NCBI RefSeq assembly: GCF_002209355.2 | Contig: NZ_CP106855.1 | Coordinates: 2,170,001-2,234,000 of the forward strand | DNA from: Bdellovibrio sp. SKB1291214 | GTDB lineage: Bacteria; Bdellovibrionota; Bdellovibrionia; Bdellovibrionales; Bdellovibrionaceae | Reading direction: 5' to 3' | DNA: 64,000 nucleotides | Shown: piece by piece, positions 8,041 through 16,434 of the stretch | How positions within the stretch are numbered: the first letter of the stretch is position 1 | Layout: the number at the start of each line of letters is the position of its first letter | The notes under the pieces: generated by a model | What the model was told of the DNA's origin: nothing | The model's input: the letters and a program-made list of their open reading frames with translations, nothing else | Databases searched by the model: none | Translations under genes and position numbers: made by a program

Positions 8041-9450
8041 TTAAATTATTCTACTAAGATCTTTGACGTTCTTGATATAGGAAATTTTCTTATCCGCAGA
8101 AATTTTCAAATCCGCCAAGTGTCTTTTATTGGAAAACGGAATCACAAAGTGCTGGAAACCAAGTTTATCTGCTTCCTTAATGCGACTTTCAACAAAGGAA
8201 ACACCACGGACCTCTCCCGTCAGACCGATTTCCCCAAAGAAAACTGTCTTAGCGTCAAGATCGCGACGACCCTCTGTTGATAAAATGGCAGCAGCCACGG
8301 CCAAATCGGCGGCTGGTTCCACTAACTTTAAGCCACCTACGACATTTACGAAAATATCGTTGTGAGCTAAACGCACATCCAAATGGCGATCCAAAACCGC
8401 CGTTAAAAGATGCAGACGATTGACATCAATACCCAGCGAAGTACGACGAGGCATTGCCATGTTCGTTGAAAGAGTCAAAGCCTGAACTTCACACAAGAGG
8501 GGACGTGTGCCCTCCATAGATGCGAAAACCGCAGAGCCGATCAGTTGATCTCCGCGCTCTTCCAGGAACAATTCAGAAGGATTCAAAACCTCTTCCAAAC
8601 CTTTTCCATTCATTTGGAATACGCCAAGTTCGTGGGCAGCGCCAAAGCGATTTTTCAGAGTTCTTAGCAAACGGAAGTCGTAAGAAGTATCGCCATCGAA
8701 TGAAAGCACGCAGTCCACCATGTGTTCCAAAACTTTTGGACCGGCGATGGCACCGTCTTTTGTGACGTGACCGATCAGAATCACGGCAATACCGTCATTT
8801 TTTGCAAGTCCCATTAAGTGCCCAGCGCATTCGCGCACTTGGGAAACAGAACCAGGAGCTGCTTGAAGATCTGATAGATACATTGTCTGAATCGAGTCGA
8901 CGACCAAGACATCAGGTTTTTTATGACGAGCAAGTTCCATCACATTGTGAAGGTTGCTTTCTGCTCCCACCTCGATCAGGGGTGAACGAATTCCCAAGCG
9001 ATGTGCACGGGAACCTGTTTGTGCGACGGATTCCTCGCCCGAAATATAAAGAACCTTGCGCTTATTATCTGCAAGGCCCCCGGCCATTTGCAGAAGCAAA
9101 GTCGATTTACCAATCCCCGGTGATCCACCTAATAACACGAAGCTTCCACGGGCCAAACCGCCGCCCAAAACGCGGTTCAACTCTTCGAATCCTGTATTGA
9201 AACGATCCAGTTTGATCGCTTCGAGGCTTTGGTCCAGAGAAATCGGTTTACCAGGATTGCTCGCTTTTTCGACACTTCCCGCCGAACTCGCTGCACCAGT
9301 AGACCATCCTCTGGTTACAGGTTCCGCCAGCTGCAATTCCTCGACGAAAGAATTCCAGGCGCCGCAGTCTGAACACTTTCCTTCCCAGCGAGGTCGCTGG
9401 GCTCCGCAATTTTGACAGGTATAGACAGTTTTATTTTTCGATTTTGCCAT
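8041..9450 (-). CDS. radA: DNA repair protein RadA (Sms)
   Basis: RecA-like ATPase that promotes branch migration of recombination intermediates. It is 469 residues long. A four-cysteine zinc finger sits at residues 12-29 (Cys12, Cys15, Cys26, Cys29), followed by the Walker A loop GGSPGIGKST at 108-117. The RadA-specific KNRFG motif comes next, and the C-terminal half is the Lon-protease-like domain. Nothing is missing or unusual. The start ATG faces a 102-base divergent region shared with the TPR gene at 9553. Confidence 0.95.
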   Translation of the reverse strand: MAKSKNKTVYTCQNCGAQRPRWEGKCSDCGAWNSFVEELQLAEPVTRGWSTGAASSAGSVEKASNPGKPISLDQSLEAIKLDRFNTGFEELNRVLGGGLARGSFVLLGGSPGIGKSTLLLQMAGGLADNKRKVLYISGEESVAQTGSRAHRLGIRSPLIEVGAESNLHNVMELARHKKPDVLVVDSIQTMYLSDLQAAPGSVSQVRECAGHLMGLAKNDGIAVILIGHVTKDGAIAGPKVLEHMVDCVLSFDGDTSYDFRLLRTLKNRFGAAHELGVFQMNGKGLEEVLNPSELFLEERGDQLIGSAVFASMEGTRPLLCEVQALTLSTNMAMPRRTSLGIDVNRLHLLTAVLDRHLDVRLAHNDIFVNVVGGLKLVEPAADLAVAAAILSTEGRRDLDAKTVFFGEIGLTGEVRGVSFVESRIKEADKLGFQHFVIPFSNKRHLADLKISADKKISYIKNVKDLSRII

Positions 9451-9472
9451 AGTTATTCGGTATCATTGTTAT

Positions 9473-9533
9473 ATGACGGTTACAAGGATGAAGCCGTCAT
9501 GGCCGGTGCACTCAACCAAGCGGACAGTGCACC
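9473..9533 (+). other. Two consecutive hairpins in the leader of the pilin-cluster operon
   Basis: The divergent region between radA and the TPR gene holds atgacgg (9473-9479) paired with ccgtcat (9494-9500), then ggtgcact (9505-9512) paired with agtgcacc (9526-9533). Both stems are perfect. They would lie in the 5' leader of the rightward transcript, before the Shine-Dalgarno GAGGGAG at 9539. I could not match them to a known riboswitch class. Confidence 0.4.
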
Positions 9534-9552
9534 TACTCGAGGGAGTGACGGG

Positions 9553-10965
9553 ATGCGGACCACTAAAGCAGTAAAATCTGTTTTGCTATCTATTATGTTA
9601 GCGGCGCCAATGGCGACGATGGCTCAAGCCGGTAAGGATGAGCTGGATTCTCTAAAAAAAGCTCTGGAACAATTTAAAACAGGTAAATACGAACAGGCGA
9701 TTCCCACGTTCCGATCCATCGCTGATAGTAAAACTGAAATGGAAGAGTATGCGCGTTATTATCTTTCGCAATCATACCTTAAAACTTCCAAATTGGATGA
9801 AGCTTATAAAGAGCTAGAAACAATTCAAAAACTTTCTCCTAATGTGAAAATGACAATCGACGTACAAAGCGTGATGGGTCAAATCGCACTCGAGAAAAAG
9901 AACTATAAGCAAGCGGCTGAGATTTTCAATAAACTTGAAAAACGCACCCGCAATACAGAATCTTATCCTGAAGTGATTTACAATCTTGCAGCGGCAGAGC
10001 AGGGCCTTGGTAAGCGCGCGTTGATGTGTAAATGGTTGGTAAAGCTTTATGAAAAACACCCCGGCTATTCTAAAGTAGCTGACTGGGGAGTTGACTTGGC
10101 GACAAGTAAATTCGAAGGCAAAGAAACGGCTTGTGCTACCAGTACTGAAGATTTCCGCACGCGCGTAAGATATCTGCTGTTCGCAGGTCTTGATTCCCGC
10201 GCACAAACTGAAATCAATGTGATGAAAACCAACCTTGCGAAAGTCGATAAGTATCTTGCCGACAAGCTGCAAGTGCAGTTTTACATGCAAGAAGGCGAGC
10301 TGGGCAAAGCTGTCGATTTGCTAAAGCCATATTATGAAGAGAAAAAACGCGACTTTGACTATCTGATCCTTTTTGCATCAGCATCCGCTCGTGCGGGTGA
10401 AGTGCAATTGGCCGTGGGCTCCTACTATTCTGCTTATAAATTAAATCCTCGTTCAAAAACAGGGCGTCAGGCTTTGTACCAATCGGCATTCTTAAGTTAC
10501 CAGTTCCAAGATTACGATGGTGCGGCTCGCAGATTTCAAGAGTTCATGAAACTTTACCCGACGTCGGGTCTTTCTAAAGACGCGAAATGGCATTTGGCGT
10601 GGCTGAAATACTTAAAAGGTGATTACACGGGCGCCTTCAAAGCTTTCTCGGAAATGCAAAATGAAAAACACCGTAATAAACGTGGTTGGAAGACTTTCCC
10701 GAATGACCGTGTCAATTACTGGATGGCGATGAGCTTGTTCCGCCAAGGTAAGATGACGGAGGCTCGTAATAAAATGACGAGTTTGGCGAAAGATCCGCTT
10801 CTTGGTTATTATTCGATCGCTGCACAGGCCCGTTTGAAAAAGATGGAAGTGTTGCCACTGCAAAAAGTCGCAACAACCAACTTGCCAACAACTCCACGTA
10901 TGATCGCTCGTTTTTCTGCGGGCGAGTTCTTAATGCCGAATGTGGATGACGTGAGCTTCCGTTAA
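9553..10965 (+). CDS. Secreted TPR-repeat protein
   Basis: Protein of 470 residues with a signal peptide (MRTTKAVKSVLLSIMLAA..) and several tetratricopeptide-type repeats (for example GKYEQAIPTFRSIADS, YKQAAEIFNKLEKR, YDGAARRFQEFMKLYP). The arrangement resembles periplasmic scaffold proteins such as YbgF/CpoB or pilus-assembly TPR proteins. The ATG at 9553 is chosen because GAGGGAG lies seven bases upstream and the signal peptide starts there; an in-frame ATG at 9499 is possible. It heads a co-directional run of prepilin-like and secreted genes and overlaps the next reading frame, so it may serve that system as a scaffold or lytic-machinery partner. Confidence 0.75.
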   Translation: MRTTKAVKSVLLSIMLAAPMATMAQAGKDELDSLKKALEQFKTGKYEQAIPTFRSIADSKTEMEEYARYYLSQSYLKTSKLDEAYKELETIQKLSPNVKMTIDVQSVMGQIALEKKNYKQAAEIFNKLEKRTRNTESYPEVIYNLAAAEQGLGKRALMCKWLVKLYEKHPGYSKVADWGVDLATSKFEGKETACATSTEDFRTRVRYLLFAGLDSRAQTEINVMKTNLAKVDKYLADKLQVQFYMQEGELGKAVDLLKPYYEEKKRDFDYLILFASASARAGEVQLAVGSYYSAYKLNPRSKTGRQALYQSAFLSYQFQDYDGAARRFQEFMKLYPTSGLSKDAKWHLAWLKYLKGDYTGAFKAFSEMQNEKHRNKRGWKTFPNDRVNYWMAMSLFRQGKMTEARNKMTSLAKDPLLGYYSIAAQARLKKMEVLPLQKVATTNLPTTPRMIARFSAGEFLMPNVDDVSFR

Positions 10966-10966
10966 T

Positions 10967-11620
10967 AACAAGGGGCTTACCCTTGTCGAGCTTATGGTGA
11001 CAATCGTCATCGTAAGTGTCGGTGGCTATGTGTTTGCAACACAAATGTCCAACAACACCCAACAGGTTGAAATGATTAAACGTCGTTCAGTTTTGGACGA
11101 GGTTAAAAACAATGTTCGTTTGTTGTCGCTGAATCGCACAGCGATCAATTACAGTGCGACGTTGGCAGCAAATGCGATGATCAAAGATTGTATATTAGGA
11201 ACTAACAAATGCGTTCCTGCCGGAGCGGTTGACTTCACGTTAGCAATGCCGAATCAGGCGCCAGTCGCTTCTCCAAATTCTTTTTTTAATTTCCAAGGTG
11301 CTCCTTGTGATAAATGGAGTGATGCTTGTCCAATCAAAGTGTCAGCAGCTGCAAAACCTGTGTGCAACCGCGGTATTCCACAGTGTATTTATGCCGGGGG
11401 AGTTTACTTGGTAACAACCATTGCGATTTTCCCAAGTGTTTTAAAAAAATCAGCAAGCTATGGAATTCGCGATTCCATGGAGACGACATTGTTAACACTT
11501 TCTGGAGCTCAAGAGGGCAATAAGAGCGTTAAAAACTTAAGCTGCCCTACAGGGTCATTGATGCGCGGAGTGGACCTCGTGAATAACAAACCTGTTTGCT
11601 CGCCAGTGGGTTCTCTATGA
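10967..11620 (+). CDS. Type IV prepilin-like protein 1, start codon unclear
   Basis: The frame carries a type IV prepilin motif, KGLTLVELMV, followed by a long hydrophobic helix. The coordinates begin at the Asn codon before KGLTLVEL because no ATG, GTG or TTG exists in frame between a TGA at 10952 and this motif. The first in-frame ATG (10994) lies inside the motif and would remove the cleavage site. The mature domain has paired cysteines (CDKWSDACPIKV) and a C-terminal CPTGSLMRGVD..C element, both shared with the second prepilin at 12438. It overlaps the next gene by four bases (ATGA). It is probably a minor pilin or pseudopilin. Confidence 0.7.
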   Translation, partial: NKGLTLVELMVTIVIVSVGGYVFATQMSNNTQQVEMIKRRSVLDEVKNNVRLLSLNRTAINYSATLAANAMIKDCILGTNKCVPAGAVDFTLAMPNQAPVASPNSFFNFQGAPCDKWSDACPIKVSAAAKPVCNRGIPQCIYAGGVYLVTTIAIFPSVLKKSASYGIRDSMETTLLTLSGAQEGNKSVKNLSCPTGSLMRGVDLVNNKPVCSPVGSL

Positions 11621-12435
11621 TGAAGTTCAATATCATCACTCTGTTAGCAGTTTGGTTGATGGCCTCTATGAGTCAGGCCTTGATTATAAATGGTCGTGGT
11701 TTTCAACAACGTGGTTTCCGTTTGGACCAGTCAGGTAACTCTGTGGATTTGGTGCCTATGGGTAATTTGCCAGAGGTCGTGGTTGCGGGATCGCAGCAGA
11801 TTCTTTCGATCTCGTTGGAACGACGTCTCCATGCGCAGCTTGCTACGAACTTTTTAAAGGGCGGCGTCTTTCAAAAAATCACGGATCTTCACTCGGGCCG
11901 AGCGGATATCTATGTGATCTCTGAAGCACACGGAAAAAATGCCAAGTTGGTTTTTGTTCCCGTAGGCGAAGGCATTCAACTGCCAAAGCCATACACTCTG
12001 ACCAGTGAAGTTTTAGGGTCTTTTGACATTCGCCACGGCATGATTCAGCCATTTAAAGACGTGGGCGACGGAGGTTTCCTTTATACGTTTCCGTCGAATC
12101 AGGACGGTTTTTATGACGTCTCAAATCAGTTTTCACTGAACGGTCGAGTGCCCACTAACATGGGCTCCGCGAAGGTGGAGTTTCGCTTTCGTTTAACTAG
12201 CAATATGACGAAGCCGGGTTGGATTGTTTTGCGCACAAAGGCCGATCAAGAAGTGGTACGCCTGTATGTGCCGGAAGCTGCTAAGTCCGGCCAGGTGGTG
12301 TCTATCATTCGGCAGATTCCAAACATCGCCAGCGAGAAAAATCAGCTGGCTGTGGTGAACAGTGGCGTTCCAATGGCTGAATTTAAATTTAGAATTTTAG
12401 AACTTAAAACGGCACGCAATTATTCTGCGAGGTGA
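11617..12435 (+). CDS. Secreted partner protein 1 of the pilin cluster
   Basis: A 272-residue exported protein with a signal peptide ending MASMSQA. No named family was recognised. The core contains ADIYVISEAHG, then LPKPYTLTSEVLG, then FKDVGDGGFLYTFPSN. The protein at 13320 has the same series of elements (DVYVIAKADG, LPKEYSQLSEML, FVDTGNGECLYLNS), so the two are paralogues. The start is set by an ATGA overlap with the upstream prepilin stop, which implies translational coupling. It may be a pilus-tip or surface protein, but this is inference from context. Confidence 0.75.
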   Translation: MMKFNIITLLAVWLMASMSQALIINGRGFQQRGFRLDQSGNSVDLVPMGNLPEVVVAGSQQILSISLERRLHAQLATNFLKGGVFQKITDLHSGRADIYVISEAHGKNAKLVFVPVGEGIQLPKPYTLTSEVLGSFDIRHGMIQPFKDVGDGGFLYTFPSNQDGFYDVSNQFSLNGRVPTNMGSAKVEFRFRLTSNMTKPGWIVLRTKADQEVVRLYVPEAAKSGQVVSIIRQIPNIASEKNQLAVVNSGVPMAEFKFRILELKTARNYSAR

Positions 12436-12437
12436 TT

Positions 12438-13292
12438 ATGAAAAACCACTTATCAAGTAACAAAGGTTTTACATTGGTAGAGGTTTTGGTCGCGACAGGT
12501 CTGGTTGCACTGATTTCGTTAGTTATGACGACGGTGATGGTGAAAATGCAAAAAGACGTGACAATCTATTCTGCAAAAAGTGGCGTTGAATCCATGCGTA
12601 GTGCCGTGCGGATGAATGCCATCAACGGTGCTTCGATTCTTAGAAGTGCAGCTTTGACAGAAAATAAAACGTTGAGTGCTTGCCTAAGTGGCACCGCTTG
12701 TTCCACAAAAAAGGACAAATTTACGTTGATCGATGCCTTGGGAGCGCAGCTCGCTGGGGATAACGTGTTCTATGACCTGCAAGGTAAATCTTGTTCAACA
12801 TGGTCGGCGACTTGTCCTTTGAAAATCACTTCAGAGATGCAACTTGTGTGTGCGTCTACTGCTACGACAGGGATGACGGGGGCAAAGGCTACAACGCCGG
12901 TTGCAAGCTGTGCTCGAGCGGATGCAATGAATGTCTTCGTGCAGATTGAATATCACCAAGATCTTTCGAAATTAAAAGGTGTGGAACTTCGCCCTATCAA
13001 CGACACAGTTACCGTGGCTTTAAGTAGTTACTACAATACGACGTTAACAAGCTCATTGACGACGAATCAAGTAAGCTCGGATCTTGTCTGCGAAGAAGGC
13101 TCGTACATGACGGGTGTTGATACCAACGGTAAAGTTCAGTGTCAGAAAGTTACAGTCTACGTCGGTTCCAATAGCAGCGGCGGCGGAGGTAATGATCGCG
13201 GCGGCGGTAATGGTAATGGTGGTGGCCACGGATCAAACAGCTCGTCCGGTAATAGCAGCGGTAGTGCGGGTACAGGTTCCTGCAGCAGATAG
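12438..13292 (+). CDS. Type IV prepilin-like protein 2 with Gly/Ser-rich tail
   Basis: A 284-residue prepilin-like protein with the processing motif NKGFTLVEVLVATG near residue 9 and a hydrophobic helix to about residue 38. GAGG sits just before the ATG at 12438. The body shares a cysteine element (CSTWSATCPLKI) and a late CEEGSYMTGVD..C element with the first prepilin. After that it has a low-complexity Gly/Ser/Asn tail of about 45 residues ending in Cys, absent from prepilin 1. The tail may be a flexible linker or a display segment. The protein is likely a minor pilin of a type IV pilus or type II-like apparatus. Confidence 0.8.
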   Translation: MKNHLSSNKGFTLVEVLVATGLVALISLVMTTVMVKMQKDVTIYSAKSGVESMRSAVRMNAINGASILRSAALTENKTLSACLSGTACSTKKDKFTLIDALGAQLAGDNVFYDLQGKSCSTWSATCPLKITSEMQLVCASTATTGMTGAKATTPVASCARADAMNVFVQIEYHQDLSKLKGVELRPINDTVTVALSSYYNTTLTSSLTTNQVSSDLVCEEGSYMTGVDTNGKVQCQKVTVYVGSNSSGGGGNDRGGGNGNGGGHGSNSSSGNSSGSAGTGSCSR

Positions 13293-13319
13293 TAATTGGT
13301 TTCAATTTTTGAGGGTGTG

Positions 13320-14267
13320 ATGAACAATATCATTCTAGTGTTTGCAGCTTTGTTGTCTTTCTCGGCTTGTACAAAAAACGATCAAGCACCTGAAGCGGCA
13401 AGTATTTCGAAACAAGAACAAAAGGCTTTGATTGACAGCCTAGGCCCTGGCACCCAACGAGTCGGTGGCGGTGATCCAATCACTGTCATCAACTCGAATA
13501 GTTACATCCAACGTGGCTTAATATTTGAACGCTTTGATCCTTATTCCATTGTCCTTCGAGGATTGGGGGTTGCTCCTTCAGTCATCTTGCTGGGTTCGAA
13601 GGGCCTTAGTAATTTACCTTTAACAAATATGCTTCGCTTGGAAGTCAATAAAGTAGGCGCCGGGGGCGTGGACCGCAATCTCGGGCGAAACTTTAATCGA
13701 GGTTTGGATGTCTATGTGATCGCTAAGGCGGATGGTTCGGGGGCGACATTGTTGGCGTCACCTACAGGCGTGGCACCGATTCTTCCTAAAGAATATTCTC
13801 AGCTCAGTGAAATGCTCTGGTTTGTCGCAGTCTTTAACGGCGAAGTTATGCGCTTTGTGGATACGGGGAACGGAGAGTGTTTGTATTTAAACTCTCCGAT
13901 CACTGACAAGGATTTTCGCTTTAATAAAAATGATCGTACACTCACGAGTTTGAATATGAATGGATTGATTCCATTAAAGGCTGCGAAAGCGACGATGGAA
14001 ATCATATTCTTTAGTGATGGTGAATTGTCGTCAGGAAGTTCTCTGACTTTTAAGACATCCCGGGGAACTGATATATACACCTACTATCCGATGATAGGCG
14101 TGTCTAAACAGCAGCAACAATTTCAGTTTGATATTCCGGTGGAACCAGGAAATGGCGGGATGTTGGAACGCCTGAAATTTGCTTATTCTCCAGGTCTTCA
14201 AAATTCGTCAAGCGCCGTGACTTTTACCGCTGCGGTAAAAGGCTGGCGCTTGTTCCGAAACTACTAA
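13320..14267 (+). CDS. Lipoprotein partner 2 of the pilin cluster
   Basis: A 315-residue lipoprotein with a lipobox LSFSAC at about residue 18 (MNNIILVFAALLSFSAC). The ATG at 13320 follows GAGGG. The body is paralogous to the protein at 11617, with the same order DVYVIAKADG, LPKEY and FVDTGNGECLY. Partner 1 has a cleavable signal while partner 2 is lipidated, so the duplicates probably sit in different places, one free in the periplasm or surface and one membrane-anchored. Function is unknown. It is the last gene of the rightward cluster and meets convergent genes at 14274. Confidence 0.75.
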   Translation: MNNIILVFAALLSFSACTKNDQAPEAASISKQEQKALIDSLGPGTQRVGGGDPITVINSNSYIQRGLIFERFDPYSIVLRGLGVAPSVILLGSKGLSNLPLTNMLRLEVNKVGAGGVDRNLGRNFNRGLDVYVIAKADGSGATLLASPTGVAPILPKEYSQLSEMLWFVAVFNGEVMRFVDTGNGECLYLNSPITDKDFRFNKNDRTLTSLNMNGLIPLKAAKATMEIIFFSDGELSSGSSLTFKTSRGTDIYTYYPMIGVSKQQQQFQFDIPVEPGNGGMLERLKFAYSPGLQNSSSAVTFTAAVKGWRLFRNY

Positions 14268-14273
14268 TATAAA

Positions 14274-14903
14274 TTAATGACGTGGAGGTTCTTGGTTAGA
14301 CTGATTTTGATCGGCATTCCAAGAAGTTCCGCTTTGCTCATAACGAGTCCCGCGTTTTGCTTCTCGTTCCGCTCTGCGGGCTTCGCGATCAGCGCGACGT
14401 TGTTCGCGTTCTGCAAATCTGTGTTCGCGTCTGTTTTTGCGACTTTCCACAAAATCCATCAGCAACGCAGCCAGAGCACCTTCAACGTCGGAAGGACGAT
14501 ATTGTGCTTGGTTTTCTTGTTCGCGTTCGTAGGCTTCGTGCTCAGCTTTTCTTTGCGCGTTCACTTCTTTCAGTCCTGGCCACTCATGCATAAATATATA
14601 GATATATCCGCCCAACGTTGCCGCAGCGATACCAATACCGGTCCATAATGTCGCCGAAGCAACCACTGTACCGGTTAAATCAAACTGGCGAGTTGCATCG
14701 ATGATCGCCATAAAGGACCCCACGCAAAAGAACATTGTCGCGCAAAAACCCAGAAGAACCAACATCACAGGTTTTCTGGTTCTGACAGCAAGCTCATCGA
14801 AAACACTGGCTTGAATGCCTTTGAAATCGATATTCAGTCCACGTCCAAACAAGGACGTTGAACCCATTAAAAGACCTAATATGCTGCCCAGAATTTTCAT
14901 CAT
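14274..14903 (-). CDS. Two-span membrane protein with highly charged tail (holin-like)
   Basis: A 209-residue protein with two membrane segments, about residues 48-70 and 85-108 (PVMLVLLGFCATMFFCVGSF and an Ala/Gly-rich helix). After these comes a long Arg/Glu-rich tail with repeated RREHR and RRADREARRAER elements, likely a charged helix or coiled coil. AAGGAGC precedes the ATG pair at 14903. Its position next to a DUF883 gene is reminiscent of the YqjD/YqjE envelope-stress pair, whose second member is holin-like. That comparison is an inference from topology and context. Confidence 0.6.
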   Translation of the reverse strand: MMKILGSILGLLMGSTSLFGRGLNIDFKGIQASVFDELAVRTRKPVMLVLLGFCATMFFCVGSFMAIIDATRQFDLTGTVVASATLWTGIGIAAATLGGYIYIFMHEWPGLKEVNAQRKAEHEAYEREQENQAQYRPSDVEGALAALLMDFVESRKNRREHRFAEREQRRADREARRAEREAKRGTRYEQSGTSWNADQNQSNQEPPRH

Positions 14904-15017
14904 GAAACGCTCCTTCACGAGTGTTAAAAGTTTTTGGATTGGTAATTGTTTTGGTTTCGAAAAAAATGAACGGGGGCTTTTCCATGGGGTGCCTTCGGAA
15001 AAGCCCTCGTTGCTGTT

Positions 15018-15230
15018 TTACCAGCGGCGTGAGCGGATCAACATTCCTGCCACAAATCCGACGGCGCAAGCGCCAAGTACGGAACTGACGGGGTGATCAG
15101 CTACGAAATCAGAAGAGGTGTCGATCGCTTCGCGAGCTCTTCCTTGAATTTCTTTATAGCCAGTTTGCAGTTTTGAAACTGCATCAGAGGCTGTAGATTT
15201 CGCCTGAGAGTATGTTGCTGGTTGGGCCAT
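15018..15230 (-). CDS. DUF883 (ElaB/YqjD-like) membrane-anchored protein
   Basis: A 70-residue protein with a helical, Ala/Ser-rich N-terminal part, then ADHPVSSVLGACAVGFVAGMLIRSRR. This one-span C-terminal anchor ending in arginines is diagnostic of the ElaB/YqjD/DUF883 family. E. coli members are stationary-phase, inner-membrane proteins that can bind ribosomes. A strong AAGGAG site precedes the ATG. A perfect seven-base hairpin lies just upstream (15252-15270). The gene precedes the charged membrane protein at 14274 in the same direction. Confidence 0.85.
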   Translation of the reverse strand: MAQPATYSQAKSTASDAVSKLQTGYKEIQGRAREAIDTSSDFVADHPVSSVLGACAVGFVAGMLIRSRRW

Positions 15231-15251
15231 AACTAACTCCTTTGTTAGAGG

Positions 15252-15270
15252 ATCAGATCCTGCATCTGAT
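15252..15270 (-). promoter_or_regulatory. Perfect short inverted repeat upstream of the DUF883 gene
   Basis: The arms atcagat and atctgat flank a five-base loop, 22 bases upstream of the DUF883 start. A looser agagg/cctct pair lies outside it. It could be an operator for the stress-type operon or a 5' leader hairpin. There is no T-run, so it is not an intrinsic terminator. Confidence 0.3.
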
Positions 15271-15365
15271 TCTGAACCTCTGAAGGAGTGATCGCCAGTG
15301 AACTATCGGAAAGCTGTTAGTTCGCAAGGCATGGTGTGATCTATGACATAGACTTGGGGTGTTAT

Positions 15366-15965
15366 TTATTTCGACTTTGGTGGAAATTTATACTTAATTC
15401 CGTAATCTTCGCAGGTCGCCGCGAAATTAATCATATCCCGCCATTTTCCATCATCAAAAATTTTCTTAGGACTGATGCCTTCTTTTTTTAAGCCGATGCG
15501 TTTTGCGACTTTGATGGATGCTTTATTCGTGGGCTCGACATGTGCTTCAATGCGGTGAAGTCTTAGATCTTTGAATGCAATCTGCAAGGCAGCTGCACAT
15601 GCTTCAGTCGCATATCCTTGTTTCCAAAAATTATTGAAAATGCGATATCCTATGATTCCAGTTTGAAGAGTATGTCGGAGAATTTTTCCGATAAAGACTT
15701 CTCCCAACAACATGCCATCATCTCTGCGGAAAACACCAAAGCGATATACGCGATCTTCAGCTCTATGGTGGAGTTCTGATTTAAGCATCCCCTTGAATTT
15801 GGGTTTTGTTAGTTCGGATTCGATCCAATTCGCTTCATCCCACTGGTTTTGGGGAGGACGCATACTTGAATAAGCCTGTGCCCAGTTTTCATAGTCATGA
15901 ATATCTAAGGGACGAAGAATAAGGCGTTCAGTTTTTTTAAACAGTGGCACAGTAGTCGATTTCAT
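15366..15965 (-). CDS. GNAT acetyltransferase, RimJ/RimL-like
   Basis: Cytoplasmic N-acetyltransferase of 199 residues. It begins with the family pattern ERLILRPLDIHDYENW. The acetyl-CoA site region reads IGYRIFNNFWKQGYATEACAAAL, and NKASIKVAKRIGLKKEG follows, typical of the Ala/Ser protein acetyltransferase branch. The acceptor cannot be told from the sequence. Its start overlaps the end of the upstream gene by 29 bases, so the two are probably translated from one mRNA. Confidence 0.8.
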   Translation of the reverse strand: MKSTTVPLFKKTERLILRPLDIHDYENWAQAYSSMRPPQNQWDEANWIESELTKPKFKGMLKSELHHRAEDRVYRFGVFRRDDGMLLGEVFIGKILRHTLQTGIIGYRIFNNFWKQGYATEACAAALQIAFKDLRLHRIEAHVEPTNKASIKVAKRIGLKKEGISPKKIFDDGKWRDMINFAATCEDYGIKYKFPPKSK

Positions 15966-16242
15966 CGCGTACCAGTCTAAGTGGAATGCGCGCGAGGTTG
16001 CAATAGTAATAGCTTAAGTTGTGAGCGCTTTTAACCAACGCCCAATGAGGCTCATGCCCGGTTAGACGAACTTCAATTCTAACATCTTCATTTTTCGGAA
16101 TGGCTACCAAACGGGGAGTCTGCAAAGCTGTCTTTTCGCCATTAATCCAAATCTCGGCACCTTCTTGTTCAGAAACGACCATGCACATACACATGTCCTT
16201 CTTAGGTAGTTTTAAAAGATCTCGAAGGGTTTTAAATGTCAT
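15937..16242 (-). CDS. Small PEGA-like protein, function unknown
   Basis: A 101-residue protein with no signal peptide. The centre, GAEIWINGEKTALQTPRL followed by VRIEVRLTGHEP, resembles a PEGA beta domain (surface-layer-like sandwich). GGGAGG precedes the ATG at 16242. The Cys-Met-Cys-Met stretch at the start of this domain is unusual. It is co-directional and overlapping with the acetyltransferase gene. Confidence 0.6.
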   Translation of the reverse strand: MTFKTLRDLLKLPKKDMCMCMVVSEQEGAEIWINGEKTALQTPRLVAIPKNEDVRIEVRLTGHEPHWALVKSAHNLSYYYCNLARIPLRLVRDEIDYCATV

Positions 16243-16434
16243 CTTGGCCTCCCGAATTGGGGAAGGGTTTAGCACAGGCCGCTTCGCGTTTACCAGAGCG
16301 GTTTTTAAAAACTAGACCTTTTTGTAAAGGGTCATTTCTGAGGCAACCATTAGATGCTCGTGGTTTTTGCCGCATCGGATTGACAGGCCCTTGAAACCGT
16401 AATGAATTTATATCTTTAAAAGAAATGGAGTCTT

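Noticed and set aside
9473-9533. GEMM-type c-di-GMP or cGAMP riboswitch in the pilin cluster leader
   Set aside because: The conserved GEMM core (GCAAA and receptor motif) is absent; only two simple stems are seen.
14274-15230. Prophage holin module
   Set aside because: The holin-like topology is paired with a DUF883 protein and no phage genes are nearby, so a housekeeping stress pair is more likely.
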